This document shows, one piece after another, positions 44,764 to 53,596 of a stretch of 64,000 nt of DNA. This DNA is from JAOTWJ01 sp036398175 (GTDB lineage: Bacteria > Gemmatimonadota > Gemmatimonadetes > Gemmatimonadales > GWC2-71-9), in the NCBI GenBank assembly GCA_036398175.1, contig DASWHL010000056.1, forward strand, positions 7,745-71,744, read 5' to 3'. A model generated the notes under the pieces. The model was not told where the DNA came from. It saw only the letters and a list, made by a program, of their open reading frames with translations, and made no database searches. The first letter of the stretch is position 1. Every line of letters begins with the position of its first letter. The translations under genes were made by a program, and so were the position numbers.

Positions 44764-45303
44764 ATGCGTACCACGTGGCCCCTGCTCCTTGGCGTGCTCG
44801 CGGTCGGCGCCTGCGACATCACCGATCCACCGGACTGGACCGCCGACTACCTGTTCCCGCTCGACTTCCCGGCGGTGGACCTGTCCGGCGTCCCCGGCGG
44901 GGTCATTCCCGTGGACACGGTCAGCTTCACGACACCCGTCGTGAGCCAGGATACGGACGGGCTCGTGGACCGGATCCTCCAGAGCGAGGATCTCGCGGCG
45001 TTGCGGGCCGAGGTCATTCTCACCAACACGCTCGACGTCACGGGCACCGTGGAGCTGTCCATCGCCACCTCGCCCGGCAGCCTGTTCAATCCGGCGCAAT
45101 CGCTCACCACGACCATCTCGATCAGTCAGGGCGCCGACACGTCGTTCGTCCCGGTGAACGTCACCGTCTTCCAGGGAGCCGAGACGCTCTACTTCCAGTC
45201 GAACGTCGTCGTCGCCTCCGCGAGCGGAAGCATCGCGGTGCCCCCGGGTTCGCAGATCGGGCTGGCCGTCAACTTCATCGGCACCGTCCGGGTGTCCAAG
45301 TGA
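44764..45303 (+). CDS. Hypothetical lipoprotein
   Basis: 179 residues. Signal peptide with lipobox (LAVGAC, Cys ~18) and a beta-rich mature part (DFPAVDLSGVPGG, VILTNTLDVTGTVELSIA, PVNVTVFQGAETLYFQSNVVV), ending in a charged tail. No family recognised; the pattern suggests an immunoglobulin-like sandwich. The ATG follows the protease gene by 29 bases. It precedes a predicted outer-membrane barrel by 8 bp, so the two products probably act together at the outer membrane. Confidence 0.72.
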   Translation: MRTTWPLLLGVLAVGACDITDPPDWTADYLFPLDFPAVDLSGVPGGVIPVDTVSFTTPVVSQDTDGLVDRILQSEDLAALRAEVILTNTLDVTGTVELSIATSPGSLFNPAQSLTTTISISQGADTSFVPVNVTVFQGAETLYFQSNVVVASASGSIAVPPGSQIGLAVNFIGTVRVSK

Positions 45304-45311
45304 GGCCCGCC

Positions 45312-46619
45312 ATGCACGTCCGCGCGCTGGTCCTCACGGGCCTCCTGATCCTGCCGGCCACGCTCGCGGCGCAATCCGGCCAGTCCACGGCCCGCGCCGT
45401 CGCGATGGGCCGGAGCATGACGGCCTCGGCCCTGGGCTACGAGGCCATTGTCTGGAACCCGGCCCTGCTGGGCGTACCCGGCCGACCCAAGTTCTCGATC
45501 AACATCGTGCAGGCGGGGCTCTCGACCCGGAGCAACGTGCTCTCTCCGAGCGAGCTGAGGAGCTACTACACGAGCGACTCCCTGACGCTCGAGGACAAGA
45601 ACGACATCATGGACAAGGTGCGGGCGACCAGCGATTCCACGTTCGGCGTCGGGGCGCTGGCCGATGTGATGGCCCTGGGGATCACCGTGGGCAACTTTGG
45701 CGTGGCGCTTTCCGGAACGGTTGCGGACGCGGAGATGAACCTCAGCGACGACGCGATCGAGCTGGTCCTGTTCGGCAACACCGGACGCCGCGCACCCGGC
45801 GAGCGCTACCTCGCCGCCGGCACCCGGGGCACCGCGGTGTCGGCCGCCACGCTCTCGGTGGCGTGGGGGCAGGGCTTTCAGCTGCCCGTGGGGCACCTCG
45901 CCGTGGGGCTGGCGGCCAGGTACCGGCGGGGCGTCTTCGCGGCCCGGGCAGAGGATCTGGGATCCTACATCCAGAACGTACCGGACTTCGAGGCGCGAGC
46001 CGGGGTCCATGCGTTGTACTTCGATCCGGACAGCAGCTTCAACAACGGCTCGGGGTTCGGCGTGGACCTTGGCGCCGCCTACGACTTCGCGTCCGGCATC
46101 CGGGTGGCGGCGACGGTCGAGAACCTGGTCTCGTCCATGAGCTGGAAGGACGAGAACCTGCGGTATCACCGGGAGGAGTACCTGCTCGAGCAGAGCGCCG
46201 ACGGGCTCTCCTACCAGGACTCCACGATCAGCGACCTTGACGGTGCATACGACTCGACCGACGCCACGCAGCGGGCGCTGCGGGACTCACTCCTGGGCCG
46301 CGACCCGTTCGCGACCCGGCTCCGGCTCGGGGCCCAGCTCTCCGCCGGCCCCGTCCTGCTGGCGGGAGACGCGACGTTCGAGCTGAGCGACGGGATCGTC
46401 CCGGGCGCCAAGAGCCGCGCGAGCGTCGGGGCCGAGCTCCCGATCACGGTCCTTCGGCTCCGCGGCGGCGTCGCCACGGACTTTGACGGCGGGGTGGGGT
46501 TCTCCGCCGGGCTCGGCTTCAAGCTCGGGCCGGTCCGGCTGGACGTGGCGGGCGCCCTCGTGCCCGGCGGCGCTCGGAAGGGGCTGACGGTGGCCACCGG
46601 CGTGTCGGTGCTCAACTAG
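45312..46619 (+). CDS. Outer-membrane beta-barrel-like protein (PorV/DUF5723-like)
   Basis: 435 residues. Signal peptide (ALVLTGLLILPATLAAQ) then ARAVAMGRSMTASALGYEAIVWNPALLG, the A-x-G-N-A / W-NPA opening of PorV/FadL-like barrels, and alternating amphipathic strands to the end (FSAGLGFKLGPVRLDVAGALV). Periplasm-facing long loops are acidic. A channel or secretion-linked barrel is plausible; no substrate is indicated. Its TAG stop forms CTAG with the anmK stop on the other strand, so the two convergent genes share stop bases. Confidence 0.72.
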   Translation: MHVRALVLTGLLILPATLAAQSGQSTARAVAMGRSMTASALGYEAIVWNPALLGVPGRPKFSINIVQAGLSTRSNVLSPSELRSYYTSDSLTLEDKNDIMDKVRATSDSTFGVGALADVMALGITVGNFGVALSGTVADAEMNLSDDAIELVLFGNTGRRAPGERYLAAGTRGTAVSAATLSVAWGQGFQLPVGHLAVGLAARYRRGVFAARAEDLGSYIQNVPDFEARAGVHALYFDPDSSFNNGSGFGVDLGAAYDFASGIRVAATVENLVSSMSWKDENLRYHREEYLLEQSADGLSYQDSTISDLDGAYDSTDATQRALRDSLLGRDPFATRLRLGAQLSAGPVLLAGDATFELSDGIVPGAKSRASVGAELPITVLRLRGGVATDFDGGVGFSAGLGFKLGPVRLDVAGALVPGGARKGLTVATGVSVLN

Positions 46620-47752
46620 GGCGGGGTGATCCTCCCCAACACGCGCGGGCCGGCCGCGCCCGTCGCACCCGGGACGTTGCCCGGCCGGCCCCGCAGCGTG
46701 AGCCAGCCCAGCAGCGCGAACGCCACGGCTTCCTTGGCGTCACCGTCGAAGAACCGCTCGTCGAACGTGTGCACGGTGCGCGGCGCGAGCGTTTCCCGTA
46801 GCCGGGCCACCAGGACCGGATTGCGCGCCCCACCCCCGGACACGACCACCTCGGCGCCATCCGCCGGGAGCCAGCGCCCGATCTGGTCGGCCACGGCCCC
46901 CACGGTGAGCGCCAGCGCGGTCGCGACGCAATCCTCCGGGGTGGCGTCCGGCCGCCGGACCTGAATCTCCCGCACGAGTCCGGCCGCGAACGCGTCGCCG
47001 AACGTCTCGCGGCCGGTGCTCTTGGGCGGCGGGCCGGCAAAGTACGGATCGTCGAGCAACGCCCGCACGAGGGCGTCCTCGGAACGGCCGCGCCCGGCCA
47101 GCACGCCGTCCACGTCGTGGGTGGCTCCCGGGCGCAGCTGCCGCACCACCGCGTCCATCACGGCCACCCCGGGGCCCGTATCGAACCCGCGGACGGCATC
47201 CGGGTCTCCGCCCGGTGGGACCCACGTGACGTTGGCCATTCCCCCGACGTTGAGCAGGATCCGGGGCCGGTTCCGGTCCGAGAAGAGCAGCGCGTCGGCC
47301 ATCGGCACCAGGGGCGCCCCCTGCCCGCCGGCGGCCACGTCGCGGCTCCGGAAGTCGCTCACGACGGGCACGCCCATCCGCTCCGCGATCACCGCCGGAT
47401 CGCCAAGCTGGAGCGTGGCGCGTCCGGGCTCGTGCCACACGGTCTGCCCGTGGGAGGCCACGAACGCGAGCGCGTCGGGGCGGAGGCACGCGCGCTCCAG
47501 CACGGCCTCCGCGGCATCCGCGAACCGCGCCCCGAGCGCCACGTGCAGGAGCGCGAGATCCCTGGGCGTCCCGGCGCGCAGGAGGCCGAGCAGCCGCGCC
47601 CGGAGCGCATCGTCGTAGGGGACCGTGGCGAACGCGACCAGCGAGACCGTGGGCCGGCGGCCGCTGAGCCGCACGACGGCGGCGTCCACGCCGTCGAGCG
47701 ACGTGCCGGACATGAGGCCGATGGCGAGGTCGCCGGACCGGAGGGGCGGCAT
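46616..47752 (-). CDS. anmK: Anhydro-N-acetylmuramic acid kinase
   Basis: 378 residues with the ASKHA-fold motifs GLMSGTSLDGVDAAVV, ASHGQTVWHEP, LLNVGGMANVTWV, GFDTGPG and VVSGGGARNPVL. It hydrates and phosphorylates 1,6-anhydro-MurNAc to MurNAc-6-phosphate during cell-wall recycling. The product is the substrate of MurQ, encoded immediately upstream with a one-base TGATG overlap. The frame is open further upstream antisense-free but without similarity. Confidence 0.96.
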   Translation of the reverse strand: MPPLRSGDLAIGLMSGTSLDGVDAAVVRLSGRRPTVSLVAFATVPYDDALRARLLGLLRAGTPRDLALLHVALGARFADAAEAVLERACLRPDALAFVASHGQTVWHEPGRATLQLGDPAVIAERMGVPVVSDFRSRDVAAGGQGAPLVPMADALLFSDRNRPRILLNVGGMANVTWVPPGGDPDAVRGFDTGPGVAVMDAVVRQLRPGATHDVDGVLAGRGRSEDALVRALLDDPYFAGPPPKSTGRETFGDAFAAGLVREIQVRRPDATPEDCVATALALTVGAVADQIGRWLPADGAEVVVSGGGARNPVLVARLRETLAPRTVHTFDERFFDGDAKEAVAFALLGWLTLRGRPGNVPGATGAAGPRVLGRITPP

Positions 47753-48678
47753 CACGACGCGACGGTTGGCGGGTCGCCGATCACGCGGCGAAGGACGCCG
47801 TCCGCGGCCTCCAGGAGTCGGTCCGCCTCCGCGGCCTCGACGCCTCGGCGCACCATCACGATGGCGGCCTTGACGCGCCCGCCGGCCGCCGCCAGGGCGG
47901 CGCGGGCCCGTGGGCGGTCCACCCCGCACACCTCCATCACGATGCGCTCGCTGCGATCGGTGAGCTTGGTGTTGAGGGCCCGGAGGTCCACCATGAGGTT
48001 GCCGTACGTCTTGCCGACCAGCACCATGGCGCCCGTGGTGAGCGTGTTGAGGACGAGCTTGGTGGCGCTTCCCGCCTTGAGCCGCGTGGAGCCCGTGATG
48101 GCCTCGGGCCCCACCCGCACCGCGATCACCCGGTCGCACACGGCCACGAGATCGGCCGGGGGCTGGGCACAGGTCACCAGGACCGCCGCCGCGCCGAGCG
48201 CGCGGGCCTCGGTGAGCGCGCCGCGCACGTAGGGCGTGGTGCCGCTGGCCGCGATCCCCACCACGACGTCGCGGTCGCCCACGTTGGCCGCCGTCACGGC
48301 CGCGGCCCCGGCCGACGCGTCGTCCTCGGCCCCCTCCTGGCTGCGCGTGAGCGCGGGCGCGCCACCCGCGATGATCCCGACCACCATCTCCGGCGGCGTC
48401 CCGAACGTGGGCGGGCACTCCGAGGCGTCCAGCACCCCGAGCCGGCCGCTGGTCCCCGCGCCCACGTAGAGCAGCCGGCCGCCGTCCGCGAACGCCCCGG
48501 CCACGAGCGTCATGGCGACGGCAATGTCCTCCCGCGCGGCCTGCACCGCCGCCGGCACGAGCTGGTCCTCGGCGTTGAGGAGGTCCACGATCTGGAGGGG
48601 AGTCGCCACGTCAATGCCCCCCGTGCGCGGGTTGCGGCGCTCGGTGAGACGGGGATCCACGAACTCGGATGACGGCAT
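47752..48678 (-). CDS. murQ: N-acetylmuramic acid 6-phosphate etherase
   Basis: 308 residues, SIS-domain lyase. Hallmarks: TERRNPRTGGID, GAGTSGRLGVLDASECPPTFG (catalytic Glu in SECPPT), IAGG, VVGIAASGTTPYVRGAL and KAGSATKLVLNTLTTGAMV. It cleaves the lactyl ether of MurNAc-6-phosphate to GlcNAc-6-phosphate. Starts with ATG 48678; possible TTGACC -35 at 48722-48717 lies upstream. Divergent from the gamma-glutamyltransferase. Confidence 0.97.
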   Translation of the reverse strand: MPSSEFVDPRLTERRNPRTGGIDVATPLQIVDLLNAEDQLVPAAVQAAREDIAVAMTLVAGAFADGGRLLYVGAGTSGRLGVLDASECPPTFGTPPEMVVGIIAGGAPALTRSQEGAEDDASAGAAAVTAANVGDRDVVVGIAASGTTPYVRGALTEARALGAAAVLVTCAQPPADLVAVCDRVIAVRVGPEAITGSTRLKAGSATKLVLNTLTTGAMVLVGKTYGNLMVDLRALNTKLTDRSERIVMEVCGVDRPRARAALAAAGGRVKAAIVMVRRGVEAAEADRLLEAADGVLRRVIGDPPTVAS

Positions 48679-48722
48679 GGGGACGTGCCGCTAATTTCCG
48701 TGACAAACCCACTCCGGTCAAC
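48669..48722. promoter_or_regulatory. Divergent promoter region of murQ and the gamma-glutamyltransferase
   Basis: Plus strand: ATGACG (48669-48674), 17-base spacer and TAATTT (48692-48697). Minus strand: TTGACC (48722-48717) followed 17 bases on by GAAATT. The two overlap each other and the murQ start. The gene at 48731 has GAGG just before its ATG. The assignments are by eye and only moderate. Confidence 0.4.
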
Positions 48723-48730
48723 GAGGACCC

Positions 48731-50431
48731 ATGCGTCCCGTGCTCCCCGGCTCCCTCGTGAGCCTTGCCGTCTTCGCCGCCTGCGCCACCACCCCGGAGC
48801 CGTGGCCCCTGTACGACTGCTGCCCCCGCGTCGCGGCGGGCGACAGCGCAATGGTGGTCGCGGCGAGCCCGCTGGCCGTCCAGGTGGGGGTGGACGTGCT
48901 CCGGCGCGGCGGCAACGCCGTGGACGCGGCGGCCGCCGTCGGGTTTGCGCTCGCCGTGGTGCACCCGGCGGCCGGGAACATTGGCGGCGGCGGATTCCTG
49001 GTGGTCCGGCTCGCCACCGGCGAGGTCGCGACGCTGGACTATCGCGAGGCGGCCCCGGGGCGCGCGACACGGGACATGTACCTCGATGTCGACGGCACCA
49101 TCCTGCCGACGAGCATGACGGGACATCTGGCGTCCGGCGTCCCGGGCAGCGTGGCGGGCCTGGCGGAAGCCCACCGGCGGTTCGGCCGGCTCGCGTGGTC
49201 GGACGTCGTCGGCCCGGCGGTGCGGCTCGCCCGCGAGGGATTCATCCTCGATTCCGCGCGCGCGCGCGGCATCGCGGCGGCGGCGCGGCGGCTCGAACAG
49301 TTCCCGGCGTCGGCACGACAGTTCCTGCCCGGCGGAACCGCGCCGGTCGTGGGGGACCGGCTGGCGCAGCCCGACCTGGCGCGGACGCTCGCCGCCATCG
49401 CGGACGAGGGACCGGCCGTCTTCTACACCGGGTGGGTGGCGGATTCGATCGTGGCGGAGATGGAGCGCGGCGGCGGGCTCATCTCGCGCGACGACCTCGC
49501 CGCGTACCGCCCCTTCTGGCGGGATCCCATCACGTTCACGTACCGCGGCCACACGATCCACTCGATGGCGCCCTCGAGCTCCGGCGGCATCACGCTCGCG
49601 CTCATGCTCAACATGCTCGAGGGCACCGACAGCCTGCCGGCGTTCGGCTCGGCCGCGCACGTGCACCTGCTGACCGAGGTCATGCGCCGCGCCTTCGCCG
49701 ACCGGAACCACTATCTCGGCGACCCCGCGTTCGTGGACATGCCCGTGGCCGCGTTGGTGTCGCAGACGTATGCGGACGCGCGCCGCGCCGGCATCGCGGC
49801 GGATCAGGCCACCCCGTCGCCAGCGATCGGCCCCGGGCCGGCGGAGCCCACGGAGACCACGCACTACTCCATCGTGGACGCGGAGGGCAACGCGGTGGCC
49901 GTCACCACGACCATCAACGGCGGCTTCGGGAGCGCCGTCACGGTCTCCGGGGCGGGCTTCCTGCTGAACAACGAGATGGACGATTTTGCCGCCGCGCCGG
50001 ATCAGCCGAACCAGTACGGCCTGGTCCAGGGGGCGGCCAACGCCATCGCGCCGGGCAAGCGGATGCTCTCGGCCATGACGCCCACCGTCGTGCTCGACCC
50101 CGACGGCGCGCTCCTGATGGTGCTCGGCACGCCCGGCGGCCCCACCATCATCACGACCGTGGCCCAGGTCATCTCGAACGTGGTTGATCACCGGATGCGG
50201 CTCGACAGCGCCGTGGCGGCCCCGCGGATCCATCACCAGCACCTGCCCGACACGATCCGCTACGAATCGGGCGGTCTGGACCGCCGGACGGTGCGGCGAC
50301 TCCGGGCGATGGACCACGCGCCGCGCGAGCGGCCGAGCTACAGCGGGGAGGTGGCGGCCATCATCCGCGTCGGGACCCGCTGGGTTGGCGTGGCCGACCC
50401 GCGCATGCGGGGCGACGCCGCGGGCTACTGA
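48731..50431 (+). CDS. ggt: Gamma-glutamyltransferase (glutathione hydrolase)
   Basis: 566 residues. A lipobox-like N-terminus (AVFAACATTP) suggests lipidation instead of a soluble periplasmic form. The N-terminal nucleophile fold has DVLRRGGNAVDAAAAVGFAL and NIGGGGFLVV; the self-cleavage site with the catalytic Thr376 lies in ETTHYSIVD, followed by TTINGGFGS and LLNNEMDDF. The late segment RMLSAMTPTVV corresponds to the RPLSSMSPTI loop. It transfers or hydrolyses gamma-glutamyl groups such as glutathione's. A strong terminator follows 24 bp after the stop. Confidence 0.95.
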   Translation: MRPVLPGSLVSLAVFAACATTPEPWPLYDCCPRVAAGDSAMVVAASPLAVQVGVDVLRRGGNAVDAAAAVGFALAVVHPAAGNIGGGGFLVVRLATGEVATLDYREAAPGRATRDMYLDVDGTILPTSMTGHLASGVPGSVAGLAEAHRRFGRLAWSDVVGPAVRLAREGFILDSARARGIAAAARRLEQFPASARQFLPGGTAPVVGDRLAQPDLARTLAAIADEGPAVFYTGWVADSIVAEMERGGGLISRDDLAAYRPFWRDPITFTYRGHTIHSMAPSSSGGITLALMLNMLEGTDSLPAFGSAAHVHLLTEVMRRAFADRNHYLGDPAFVDMPVAALVSQTYADARRAGIAADQATPSPAIGPGPAEPTETTHYSIVDAEGNAVAVTTTINGGFGSAVTVSGAGFLLNNEMDDFAAAPDQPNQYGLVQGAANAIAPGKRMLSAMTPTVVLDPDGALLMVLGTPGGPTIITTVAQVISNVVDHRMRLDSAVAAPRIHHQHLPDTIRYESGGLDRRTVRRLRAMDHAPRERPSYSGEVAAIIRVGTRWVGVADPRMRGDAAGY

Positions 50432-50455
50432 GGCCGTGACGAGGACCCACAGACG

Positions 50456-50494
50456 ACCGCGGCCCGGGTTCCCCCCGGGCCGCGGTGCCGTTTT
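50456..50494 (+). terminator. Intrinsic terminator after the gamma-glutamyltransferase
   Basis: A perfect 13-bp stem (ACCGCGGCCCGGG / CCCGGGCCGCGGT) with a 5-base loop is followed by TGCCG and four T. On the opposite strand there is no T-run, so it mainly serves the plus strand. Confidence 0.75.
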
Positions 50495-50521
50495 GGTGAG
50501 TCCCGGCGGGTACCAGCCGCG

Positions 50522-51280
50522 CTACGCGCGCACCGTAATCGAGAACGGCGCCGTCAGCACGAGCCGGACGGGCGAGCCCGCGTTGAGCAGGATGTCCACG
50601 TCCCGCGTGGCCGCGGCGATACCCACCCCGGCGGCCGCCCCCACCACCCCACCAATCACGGCTCCCTTCGCGTCCTTGCCGATGATGGCGCCGGCCGCGG
50701 CGCCGACCGCGGTGGCCGCGCCGACCTTGGCGGCGTCGCCGCCCGTCACGCCACGACCCTTCATGTACGTGGGAAGGCTGTCCGTGCGGGCGGCCACGGC
50801 ATACGACTGTCCGCCGAACTCGACGGTGGTATAGGTGATCACCATCCGCCCCTGCCCGCCCGGGCTCTCCGCCGGCGCGATGTCCGTGATGGTCCCCACG
50901 AACAGCGCCCCCGCCGGGATGACCGTGCGCCCGCCTGCGTCCTTCACGTCCGCCGACAGCGTGGCCGTCACGGTTTCCCCGCGCTTGTTGTGCCGCGACG
51001 TGAGCGTGTCGTTCGCGGCGAGCATCATGACGGAGCCCTCCGCCGCCACGCGCGTGACCGAGGCGGGCCGTTGGGCGGGCGGCGGTGTCACGGGCGCGGC
51101 CGGCTGCGTCGTGGGTGTCCCGGTGGGCGCGGGGGCGCCTTCGGCCGGGGCATCGCTCAGCGTCGCCACCGACTCCGCCGGCACCAGGGAGAGATCGCGG
51201 GCGGTGTCGTCCGCGGGCGGCTCACCGCCGCAGGCGAGCCCGACGACCGCGAGCGCGGCGAGAATGCGAGGTAGGGTCAT
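50522..51280 (-). CDS. Lipoprotein with glycine-zipper segment
   Basis: 252 residues. Lipobox (VGLACG), then a Pro/Ala/Thr-rich linker (~20-75), a beta-rich domain (~85-180) with VIPAGALFVGTITDI and YTTVEFGGQSYAV, a glycine-zipper stretch (VGAAAGAIIGKDAKGAVIGG, VVGAAAGVG) and a C-terminal strand RLVLTAPFSITV. Similar layouts occur in envelope SLP/YmgG-type proteins that may insert into membranes. ATG 51280 has TGGAGA 7 bases upstream. Likely last gene of the CcdA-containing transcript or a separate unit. Confidence 0.75.
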   Translation of the reverse strand: MTLPRILAALAVVGLACGGEPPADDTARDLSLVPAESVATLSDAPAEGAPAPTGTPTTQPAAPVTPPPAQRPASVTRVAAEGSVMMLAANDTLTSRHNKRGETVTATLSADVKDAGGRTVIPAGALFVGTITDIAPAESPGGQGRMVITYTTVEFGGQSYAVAARTDSLPTYMKGRGVTGGDAAKVGAATAVGAAAGAIIGKDAKGAVIGGVVGAAAGVGIAAATRDVDILLNAGSPVRLVLTAPFSITVRA

Positions 51281-51325
51281 CAGAATCTCCAGAAGGGGCA
51301 TTACCTGCAACATAACAGGAGCAGC

Positions 51326-52048
51326 CTATAACCTCGCTCTGAGGAACTCGGGGGTCAGGCCGGAGAGCCAGCCCGCCAGCAGGCTGAAGTAGCCGGTCGC
51401 GAGCAGCACGCCCACGATCACCAGCACGGCGCCGGCAAACCGGGTGACGATCGGAATGAACCGCCGGTACCGCTGGAACCAGTCGAGGAACCGGTCAATC
51501 GCGATGGCGGCGAGCACGAACGGCACGCCCAGGCCGAGCGAGTAGACGAGCAGCAGGACGAGGCCCTGCCCCAGGGTCGCGGTGGCGCTCGTATACGTGA
51601 GGACGGCGCCGAGGATGGGGCCGATGCAGGGGCTCCAGCCCGCGCCGAACGCGAGCCCGACGAGCGCGCTGCCGAGGTAGCCCACCGGCTTGTCCTGGAT
51701 CGTGAAGCGGCGCTCGCGGGCCAGCACCCCCCACTGGAACGCCCCCAGGAGGTACAGGCCGAACACCACGATGAGCGCGCCGCCGATCCGCTCGATCCAC
51801 ACGCGGTGGTAATTGAGGAGCGTCCCCAGCGCGGTGGCCGAGGCGCCGAGCAGCAGGAAGATGATCGTGAACCCCAGCACGAACATCAGCGTGTGCCCGA
51901 GCGCCACCCAGCGTCGCTGTCCGGCGTCCTCCAGCGACAGCCCCGTGATGAACGAGATGTAGCTCGGGATCAGCGGGAGGACGCAGGGCGACAGAAAGCT
52001 CAGCAGACCGGCGACGAACGCGAGCGGCAGCCCGACGGAGTCAGTCAT
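51326..52048 (-). CDS. ccdA: CcdA-family cytochrome c biogenesis / thiol transport protein
   Basis: 240 residues with six membrane helices. The two redox Cys lie in FLSPCVLPLIPSY and GWSPCIGPILGAV, the CcdA/DsbD pattern. It passes electrons from cytoplasmic thioredoxin to periplasmic thiol partners, for example apocytochrome c maturation. No partner thioredoxin-like gene (ResA/CcmG) is adjacent. It follows agmatinase by 38 bp. Confidence 0.92.
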   Translation of the reverse strand: MTDSVGLPLAFVAGLLSFLSPCVLPLIPSYISFITGLSLEDAGQRRWVALGHTLMFVLGFTIIFLLLGASATALGTLLNYHRVWIERIGGALIVVFGLYLLGAFQWGVLARERRFTIQDKPVGYLGSALVGLAFGAGWSPCIGPILGAVLTYTSATATLGQGLVLLLVYSLGLGVPFVLAAIAIDRFLDWFQRYRRFIPIVTRFAGAVLVIVGVLLATGYFSLLAGWLSGLTPEFLRARL

Positions 52049-52086
52049 CGTGCCTGGGAGAACACCGGGCGACCGTGACCGGTTCC

Positions 52087-53028
52087 CTAGGCGGTCGTGC
52101 CGGCACGGGCGTGGAACCCGATCAGCTTGTAGACCAGCTTGGCCGCGAGGAAATCCGGGGCCACGATCCCCGGCAGCGGCGCGAGCTCGACTACGTCCGC
52201 CCCGACCACGGTGCGCTCGCGGAACACCCGATCGAGCAGGCGAATCGTGCGGTTCCAGGCGCCGCCGCCGGGCTCCGGCGTGCCCGTCGAGGGCATGAAC
52301 GTCGGGTCGAAGTAATCCACGTCAATCGTGATGTAGACGTCCGGGCCCAGGGCCGCGAGCACGCGGTCTTCCCAGTCCGGCGTCTCCAGCTCGTGCCCGA
52401 ACACCACCGTCATCCGCCGGCGCCGCTGCAGCGCCCGCTCCTCGGCGGTGAGCGACCGGATGCCCACCTGCACGAGTTTCACGCGCTCGTGGACGACGTG
52501 CATGACGCACGCGTGCGAATGCGGCGTTCCTTCGTACTCGGCCCGCAGGTCGGCGTGGGCGTCCAGCTGGAGCACCGACAGCTTCCGCGTGCCCAGCCGG
52601 TCCGCGTGCGCCAGGATGGGCGGGCCGGACACGCTGTGCTCGCCGCCGAGCATGATGACGAACTTGCCCGACGGGAGCAGCGCGTCGAAAGCGCGGCGCA
52701 GCTCCCGCATGGCCTTGCCGGGCCCCGCGCCGGTGAGGAGCAGCTCGGGCAGCGTGTGGACACCGATCGCGTACGGCTCCGCATCCAGCTCGTGGTCGTA
52801 CAGCTCCACGAAGCGCGAGGCGTGGATCAGCCCCCGCGGGCCAAACCGCGTCCCGCCCATGTACGAGACGGTGGCCTCGTACGGCACCGGCAGGATCACG
52901 ACGCCGGCGCCGGCGAAATCGCTGTGCTCGGCCGGGAGTCCGAGGAAGTTCTCCGCCGGCGCCCAAGGGAGCGCGTCCAGCCGCCCGGCCCGCATGCCCG
53001 GCGCGCCCGCCGTTCGAAACTCGTTCAC
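52087..53028 (-). CDS. speB: Agmatinase
   Basis: 313 residues, ureohydrolase fold. Manganese motifs GGEHSV, LDAHADLRAEYEG and ITIDVDYFDP are intact, and VPYEATVSYMGGTRFGPRGL is typical of agmatinases. It splits agmatine into putrescine and urea. The arginine decarboxylase that makes agmatine is the next gene upstream (7 bp gap), which favours agmatinase over arginase. GTG start at 53028. Confidence 0.93.
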   Translation of the reverse strand: MNEFRTAGAPGMRAGRLDALPWAPAENFLGLPAEHSDFAGAGVVILPVPYEATVSYMGGTRFGPRGLIHASRFVELYDHELDAEPYAIGVHTLPELLLTGAGPGKAMRELRRAFDALLPSGKFVIMLGGEHSVSGPPILAHADRLGTRKLSVLQLDAHADLRAEYEGTPHSHACVMHVVHERVKLVQVGIRSLTAEERALQRRRRMTVVFGHELETPDWEDRVLAALGPDVYITIDVDYFDPTFMPSTGTPEPGGGAWNRTIRLLDRVFRERTVVGADVVELAPLPGIVAPDFLAAKLVYKLIGFHARAGTTA

Positions 53029-53035
53029 GCGAACC

Positions 53036-53596
53036 TCACCCGCAGAAGATCACGGCCGCCACCGCGGTCACCCAGCGTCCATCGTCCTGCGCTTCGGCCG
53101 TGCAGCTGATGTGGGTCGTCTTCACGATCTCCCCCGAGAGCAGCCACTGCTCCTTGCGCTGGTCCCACGCCTGGTCCGGGTCGAAGGGCACGCCGAGCAC
53201 GGTGGCGAGCATGCTGGCTGCGAGGTCCTCCGCGTAGTCGCCGGCCGGCTGCTGCCGCTGGCCAAAGGCGTGATGCTCCGAGATGTACCCGTGGTGCGAC
53301 GGATCGGCCGGGACGGCGAGGCCGATGGACGCCGCCGCCAGCCGGGACGGCTCGTTGGTCTGCGCCTCGGCGACCACCGCGAAGACGATCTGGCCCGGCA
53401 TCAGGTTCTTGAGCCCTTCCTGCGGCGAGACGAGCTGGCAGTGCGGCGGAAAGATGGAGCTGACCCGCACGAGATTGTACTCCGCGACGTGCGCTTCCCG
53501 CAGCGCCATCTCGAAGCTCGTCAGCTTCTCCCGGTGGCGGCCGACCCCCTTGGTCAGGAAAGCCTTGGTCGGAACGAAACTCCTGGAATCAATCAC
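53036..53596 (-). CDS. pdaD: Pyruvoyl-dependent arginine decarboxylase
   Basis: 186 residues. The family pattern is clear: LTSFEMALREAHVAEYNLVRVSSIFPP, where the Ser pair is the self-cleavage site that generates the pyruvoyl group, then GQIVFAVVAEAQTNEPSRL, HHGYISEHHAFGQ and WLLSGEIVKTTHIS. It decarboxylates arginine to agmatine. GTG 53596 overlaps the Fur-family stop as GTGA and has GAGGAA about 8 bases upstream, so it was chosen over the longer frame. This type is common in archaea and Chlamydia and scattered in bacteria. Confidence 0.94.
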   Translation of the reverse strand: MIDSRSFVPTKAFLTKGVGRHREKLTSFEMALREAHVAEYNLVRVSSIFPPHCQLVSPQEGLKNLMPGQIVFAVVAEAQTNEPSRLAAASIGLAVPADPSHHGYISEHHAFGQRQQPAGDYAEDLAASMLATVLGVPFDPDQAWDQRKEQWLLSGEIVKTTHISCTAEAQDDGRWVTAVAAVIFCG

